NCBI GenBank assembly: GCA_039808645.1
Contig: JBDHTL010000002.1
Location: 1 to 64,000 of the forward strand
Direction of reading: 5' to 3'
DNA length: 64,000 nucleotides
From: JAJXWB01 sp039808645
Lineage (GTDB): Bacteria; Pseudomonadota; Alphaproteobacteria; Rhizobiales; Beijerinckiaceae
Within the stretch, counting starts at the first letter, position 1. The number at the start of each line of letters is the position of its first letter. The position numbers were made by a program, and so were the translations under genes. Below are positions 59,904 through 64,000 of this stretch, piece by piece. The notes beneath the pieces were generated by a model. The model was given only the letters and a program-made list of their open reading frames with translations. It was not told the origin of the DNA and did not search any database.

Positions 59904-60521
59904 ATGTCGAAAGCAGCGAAACGAACGCGATTGCCGGCGCCGGCGCGCAGGTCCGAAATCGTGGGCTGCGCGCTGAGGCTGGCGGACAAGGTCGGTCCTG
60001 ATCGGCTCACCACAGACATGATTGCGCGGGAGATCGGGATCACGCAGCCGGCGATCTTTCGTCACTTCGCGAGGAAAGAGGAAATCTGGAACGCCGTCGG
60101 CGTGCGTCTCGGCGAAAAGTTCGCCGCCGCCTGGCAAGCTGCTTCGGCGGACGAGAGGCCGCCTGCGGACGCAATCAAGGCGCTCGCGCTGGCGCAAATC
60201 GGCGCCATCCGTTCGACGCCGGGGCTGATCGGCGTTCTCTTCTCGCGCCAATTGCACGTCGACAACAAAGCGTTGCGCTCCGCGATCAACAGCAGCCAGC
60301 GGGCGTTTCATGCACTGCTCTCGGACGCGTTCCGGACAGGTGTGGCGAGCGGCGAATTCAGACCGGACCTCGAGCCCTCCGATGCGGCCTTTCTCGTCAT
60401 CAGCGTCGTCCAGAGTCTCGCGCTGCGCTGGTCGCTCGCGGGAAAGTCTTTCGACCTGGCCTCCGAGGCGGCGCGGCTTCTAGACGCCCAGATCGTTGGC
60501 TTCCGCTCTCAGGGAAGGTGA
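59904..60521 (+). CDS. TetR-family transcriptional regulator of exporter operon
   Basis: This 205-residue regulator has a helix-turn-helix LTTDMIAREIGITQPAIFRHFARKEEIW. It is the first gene of a four-gene operon, with the membrane-fusion gene starting one base after its stop. The start MSKAAKRTR is chosen because longer reading upstream would cross the promoter/operator. It probably represses the whole exporter operon until an inducer or the exported compound binds. Confidence 0.88.
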   Translation: MSKAAKRTRLPAPARRSEIVGCALRLADKVGPDRLTTDMIAREIGITQPAIFRHFARKEEIWNAVGVRLGEKFAAAWQAASADERPPADAIKALALAQIGAIRSTPGLIGVLFSRQLHVDNKALRSAINSSQRAFHALLSDAFRTGVASGEFRPDLEPSDAAFLVISVVQSLALRWSLAGKSFDLASEAARLLDAQIVGFRSQGR

Positions 60522-60522
60522 A

Positions 60523-61671
60523 ATGCGCGGAAAACTCGCCGTTGTCGCAATTCTCGCTTTCGCTGCGGCCGCAATCGCCGGCGCCGCCCATTTCGTCCGC
60601 AGCAGGCCGCTGGCGCTCAGGGTCGCGCAACCGGAGGAGAACGTGCCAATCCGCGTGTTCGGGCTCGGCACGGTCGAGGCGCGGGTCATCTCCAAGGCGA
60701 GTTTCGATGTCGGCGCGACGATCGTCGAACTCGCCGCCGACCACGGCGATCGCGTGAAGAAGGGCGATGTGCTCGCGAGGCTCGTCTCGACGGAGCAGGA
60801 GGCCAAGGTCGCACGCGCCAAAGCCGCCTCGCGGAGCGCGGAAGCGGCGATCCTGAAGGCGCGGACAAACGTCGAGAAGGCGCGCGCCGTCCTGGGGCAG
60901 CGGCGGGAAGCCAATCGCCGAAAGCAGGCGCTCGTCGGCCGCAGCGTCGTTTCCGAACAGACGGCTGAAGAGGCGCAGCGCGACGAAGAGGTCGCCAGGG
61001 CCGATCTCGCTGTCGCCGAAAGCGACGTCGAGGTTGCGAAGGCGCAATTCGCCGACGCCTCCGCGCAATACGATTATGAGCGAACGATCCTGTCGCGACA
61101 TGTTCTTGCCGCGCCCTTCGACGCCATCGTCGTCGATCGGTTGCGCGAACTCGGAACGGTGATCAAGGCGGGCGATCCCGTGTTCACGCTCATGGAGAAC
61201 GGCGCGGGCTGGGTGCTCGCGTATGTCGACGAATCCCGAGCCGGGCCGATTGCGCTCGGCCAGCGCGCCGAAGTTCGCCTGCGGTCGCGCCCGAAGGAAT
61301 CCTTCGTCGCCAAGGTCGTCCGCATCGGCATCGAAAGCGACCGCGTCAGCGAGGAGCGGCGCGTGTACGTCAAATGCGAACGCTGTCCCGAGAGCTTCCA
61401 TCTCGGCGAGCAGGCGGAGGTTCTGATCGATGTCACGACGCTTCCAAGCGCCCTGATGGTTCCGGAAACGGCAGTCCAAGGCTTCGACGGTCGCAAGGGC
61501 GCCGTCTGGTCGATCGTGAATGGCAGGCTGGAGCGGCGGCGCGTGGATTTCGACCACCGGACCGACGATGCGCGCCTCGAATATGCGGGAGGTCTTCCGG
61601 AGGGCGCGCAGATCGTCGTCGAACCCGTGCCGGAGGGTTCGGAAGGTCGCGCCGCGGAGCCGCGCCGATGA
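60523..61671 (+). CDS. HlyD-family periplasmic adaptor (DevB-like)
   Basis: This 382-residue membrane-fusion protein has one N-terminal membrane anchor (LAVVAILAFAAAAIAGAAHF), a lipoyl half-motif around GATIVELAADHGDRVKKGDVLARL, a coiled-coil hairpin (about residues 95-190, rich in alanine, glutamate and arginine) and a beta-barrel part ending near VPETAVQG. It should bridge the inner-membrane ABC part and an outer-membrane TolC channel. AAGGTGAA precedes the start. The stop overlaps the permease start. Confidence 0.88.
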   Translation: MRGKLAVVAILAFAAAAIAGAAHFVRSRPLALRVAQPEENVPIRVFGLGTVEARVISKASFDVGATIVELAADHGDRVKKGDVLARLVSTEQEAKVARAKAASRSAEAAILKARTNVEKARAVLGQRREANRRKQALVGRSVVSEQTAEEAQRDEEVARADLAVAESDVEVAKAQFADASAQYDYERTILSRHVLAAPFDAIVVDRLRELGTVIKAGDPVFTLMENGAGWVLAYVDESRAGPIALGQRAEVRLRSRPKESFVAKVVRIGIESDRVSEERRVYVKCERCPESFHLGEQAEVLIDVTTLPSALMVPETAVQGFDGRKGAVWSIVNGRLERRRVDFDHRTDDARLEYAGGLPEGAQIVVEPVPEGSEGRAAEPRR

Positions 61672-62801
61672 ACCTCGCCTATCGCGACGTCCGCCACAAT
61701 CTCGGCCGGTTCCTGCTCACATGTCTCGGCCTCGGCCTGTTGCTCGGCGTCGTGCTCGCCATGATCGGCATCTACCGTGGCCTGGTGGCCGACGCGCTGA
61801 CGCTCGTCCAGAGTCTCGACGCTGACGTGTGGGTCGTCGAGAAGGGCACGCAAGGCCCCTTTGCCGAAGCCTCGCGCATTCCGGGCGACACGCGCGAAGC
61901 GATAACGCGCCTCGCAGGCGTCGCCAGCGCCGGCAGCGTTACCTTCCAGACCGTCGAGGCGACCGGCCCGGCTAGCAAGACGCGAATGACCGTCGTCGGC
62001 TACGAACCTGACCGCCCAGGCGGTCCGACTCGTATCGTCTCCGGAAGAGGCGTGGGGCGAAGCCACTATGAAATGGTGGTGGACGAAGGGACGGGGCTCA
62101 AGCTCGAAGACCGTATCCGGCTCGGCCGCAACACGTTCCGCATCGTCGGTCTCACCAGAAGCCAGGTCGCGTCGGGCGGCGATCCGGTCGGCTGGATGAC
62201 GTTGCTCGATTCCCAGCGATTGCAGTTCGATCTCGCGCCGTCGGCCGCCCGCGTGCAGGTCGCTCGCGGCGCAGGCGCAGCCAACCGCGACATCGTGAAC
62301 GCCGTGATCGCGCGCCTCGGCCCGGGCGGCTCGGCCGAGTCGGTGGCCGAGGCGGCGCGACGCTGGAAGCACTTGTCCGCCATGACGCAGAGCGAGCAGG
62401 AAACGATCCTCACGCGGTCGGTCGTGGACCGCGCCCGGCGGCAGATCGGCATGTTTACCACGATCCTGCTCGTTGTTTCGGCGGTGATCATCGCGCTCAT
62501 CATCTACACGATGACAATGGAGAAACTGAAGCAGATAGCCACTCTCAAGCTGATCGGCGCTCCGGATCGCACGATCGTCGCGATGATCGTGCAGCAGGCT
62601 TTGGCGCTCGGGCTGGTCGGCTTTCTCGCCGGCGCGGCGCTGATCGTCGCGGTCAAGGACGTGTTTCCGCGTCGGGTCGTGTTGGAGGCCGACAACTTTC
62701 TGGCGCTGGCCGCAATCGTGACCGTCGTCTGTATCATCGCCAGTGCGCTCGGCGTGCGCGCCGCGCTGAGAGTCGATCCCGCAACCGCGCTCGGAGGTTG
62801 A
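61668..62801 (+). CDS. FtsX/MacB-type ABC permease (DevC-like)
   Basis: This 377-residue protein has one N-terminal membrane segment (FLLTCLGLGLLLGVVLAMIGI), a large periplasmic domain of about 220 residues and three C-terminal membrane segments ending with the FtsX motif RVDPATALGG. This MacB/DevC layout moves substrates from the periplasm or outer leaflet outward. It lacks a fused ATPase, unlike MacB; the ATPase is the next gene. Two bases separate the genes. Confidence 0.9.
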   Translation: MNLAYRDVRHNLGRFLLTCLGLGLLLGVVLAMIGIYRGLVADALTLVQSLDADVWVVEKGTQGPFAEASRIPGDTREAITRLAGVASAGSVTFQTVEATGPASKTRMTVVGYEPDRPGGPTRIVSGRGVGRSHYEMVVDEGTGLKLEDRIRLGRNTFRIVGLTRSQVASGGDPVGWMTLLDSQRLQFDLAPSAARVQVARGAGAANRDIVNAVIARLGPGGSAESVAEAARRWKHLSAMTQSEQETILTRSVVDRARRQIGMFTTILLVVSAVIIALIIYTMTMEKLKQIATLKLIGAPDRTIVAMIVQQALALGLVGFLAGAALIVAVKDVFPRRVVLEADNFLALAAIVTVVCIIASALGVRAALRVDPATALGG

Positions 62802-62802
62802 G

Positions 62803-63507
62803 ATGAACGCGCCGATCATCGAACTGCGCGACGTCTCGAAACACTTCGGCGAGGGCGACGCGCGGGTCGATGCGTTGCGCCACGTATCGCTGACGGTGAT
62901 GCCCGGCGAGGTGGTTGCGCTGCTCGGACCCTCCGGCTCAGGCAAGACGACGCTGCTCAACATCATCGGCTGCATCGTCGAGCCCGCGAGCGGCTGGGTG
63001 AAGCTCGATGACGAGGTCATCTACGACGGCCGAATGCGACGTTCGGACCTGCGTCGGCTGAGACTCGAGAAGATCGGCTTCATCTTCCAGTTTCACAATC
63101 TCCTGCCTTTTCTCGACGCGACCGACAACGTCGCCGTCGCGATGGAGCTCGCGGGCAAGAGCGACCGCGAGGCGCGCCGCGTGGCCGGCGAGCTTCTCGA
63201 ATATCTCGAGGTCGGTCATCGCCGCTCCGCCTTGCCGGCAAAACTGTCGGGGGGCGAGGCGCAACGCGTCGCCATCGCGCGCGCGCTCGCCAACCGGCCG
63301 CGGATCATTCTCGCCGACGAGCCGACGGCGGCGCTGGATTCCAAGCGCGCCGGCATTGTCATGGACTTGCTGCGCAAACTCGCCGCAGAGCAGCAGACGG
63401 CGATCGTCGTGGTCACGCACGACGAAAAGATATTCGATCGATTCGACCGTATCCATCATCTGCGCGATGGGCTGATAGAGCAGGCGGAGCAGATCGTGGA
63501 TACATGA
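62803..63507 (+). CDS. ABC transporter ATPase (LolD/MacB/DevA type)
   Basis: This 234-residue ATPase has Walker A GPSGSGKTT, the Q-loop IFQFHNLLPFLDA, signature LSGGEAQRVAIARAL, Walker B IILADEPTAALD and a switch histidine in VVTHDEKIF. The wording is of the MacB/LolD group. With the adaptor and permease it forms a DevBCA-like tripartite exporter. No outer-membrane channel gene is in view. Confidence 0.93.
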   Translation: MNAPIIELRDVSKHFGEGDARVDALRHVSLTVMPGEVVALLGPSGSGKTTLLNIIGCIVEPASGWVKLDDEVIYDGRMRRSDLRRLRLEKIGFIFQFHNLLPFLDATDNVAVAMELAGKSDREARRVAGELLEYLEVGHRRSALPAKLSGGEAQRVAIARALANRPRIILADEPTAALDSKRAGIVMDLLRKLAAEQQTAIVVVTHDEKIFDRFDRIHHLRDGLIEQAEQIVDT

Positions 63508-63705
63508 GGTCGGCAGGGGCGCTGTGTTACGATCTTGCATCGCGATCGAGGAGCGTCGGCCTCCCCGCCTGCGAAACGATAGATCCGGCTATCCGGTCGC
63601 GCATGAACGCAGACCCGCGTTTCGCATAGAATAACGGGGCGCTCGGCCTGTCGTCGGGCCCGGCCTTGAGCCCGAACCGGAGCCCGGGCGGAAGGATCGC
63701 ATTTC

Positions 63706-64000
63706 ATGAACGAGGCAAGACATCGTCGACCCCGTTGGGTCGCTCCGGCGGCGATAGCCGCGATTGCTTTCGGCGTCGTGACTGTCGTCGTCGGCGGGAA
63801 AACCTTGTTTGGAACGCCTGCCGATCGAGCCGCGGCCGGAAACATCGTTCCGTTCGTGCTTTGGTTCAATTTCATTGCCGGTTTCGCCTACATGGCCGCG
63901 GGCGTCGGGATGCTCACATGGAGAGCGTGGGCCGCAGCCCTGTCGGCATTGATCGCCATCGCGACGTCGGGCGTATTCATCGCGCTGGGGGCCTACATTG
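63706..64000 (+). CDS. Small membrane protein, partial at window end
   Basis: The frame begins MNEARHRRPRWVAP after GGAAGGA and remains open to the end of the window (about 98 residues). It shows at least three hydrophobic segments (AIAAIAFGVVTVVVGG, IVPFVLWFNFIAGFAYMAAG and ALSALIAIATSGVFIALG). I do not recognise the family. It lies 198 bases after the exporter operon; that gap shows no gene. Confidence 0.65.
   Translation, partial: MNEARHRRPRWVAPAAIAAIAFGVVTVVVGGKTLFGTPADRAAAGNIVPFVLWFNFIAGFAYMAAGVGMLTWRAWAAALSALIAIATSGVFIALGAYI

Noticed and set aside
1..64000. CRISPR array, prophage, tRNA, rRNA or plasmid origin
   Set aside because: No regularly spaced repeats, phage structural genes, tRNA or rRNA genes, or replication genes were seen when reading the window.

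Overview
The window is GC-rich, densely packed chromosomal DNA of an alphaproteobacterium, most likely of the Rhizobiales (Hyphomicrobiales). The grounds are the codon and base composition, Xsc-type sulfoacetaldehyde acetyltransferase, many Liv-type (HAAT) ABC transporters with Tat-exported binding proteins, and an intergenic palindromic repeat of a kind common in that order (19138-19293). There are no rRNA, tRNA, CRISPR or prophage genes. The window is almost wholly catabolic: six uptake or pathway modules, each with its own regulator, followed by one export module.

Layout. (A) 1-9068: the 3' end of xsc, a decayed IS481-type transposase, a beta-keto acid cleavage enzyme (BKACE) with a 3-hydroxyacyl-CoA-dehydrogenase-type partner, a Liv transporter whose LivM, LivG and LivF are fused into one protein, a divergent GntR regulator with a promoter/operator, and an SDR. 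(B) 9138-19105: two divergent units around an orphan Liv-type binding protein. Together they hold three acyl-CoA ligases, an SDR, two MaoC-type hydratase subunits, an SCP-x-type thiolase and a TetR regulator. This is a CoA-dependent side-chain-shortening set without an acyl-CoA dehydrogenase. (C) 19458-25349: GntR regulator, DAD-type cupin, SDR and a TauABC/SsuABC-type transporter in one tightly overlapped operon that ends in a strong hairpin. (D) 25725-35009: a three-subunit molybdenum hydroxylase (FAD, 2Fe-2S, Mo) co-transcribed with a complete Liv transporter, with a divergent TetR gene and a clear promoter plus operator.

(E) 35367-53575: MBL-fold hydrolase and LysR regulator, divergent from a 13-gene head-to-tail operon. 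The operon encodes an aldehyde dehydrogenase, a ThDP enzyme, a binding protein, LivH, a second LivM-LivG-LivF fusion, a TIM-barrel isomerase, two NAD-dependent epimerase/dehydratases, a cupin, an SDR, a KstD-like flavoprotein and a TcuA/TcuB pair. I see this as the best candidate for an undescribed catabolic system: an ABC-imported compound processed by sugar-type enzymes and then oxidised by flavoproteins that pass electrons to the quinone pool through TcuB. (F) 53624-59619: a converging operon of ThDP enzyme, FAD dehydrogenase and GMC oxidoreductase, with a divergent TetR gene. (G) 59651-64000: a MarR remnant, a TetR gene with promoter/operator, a DevBCA-like tripartite exporter (HlyD, FtsX-type permease, ATPase) and the start of a small membrane protein.

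Within operons most junctions are ATGA-type overlaps, so translational coupling is probably general. Broken genes (an IS remnant, a truncated binding-protein gene, a MarR fragment and one unidentified frameshifted fragment) lie only at module borders, which suggests that the region grew by adding modules. Substrates are inferred from family logic and gene context only; none can be read from the sequence with certainty.
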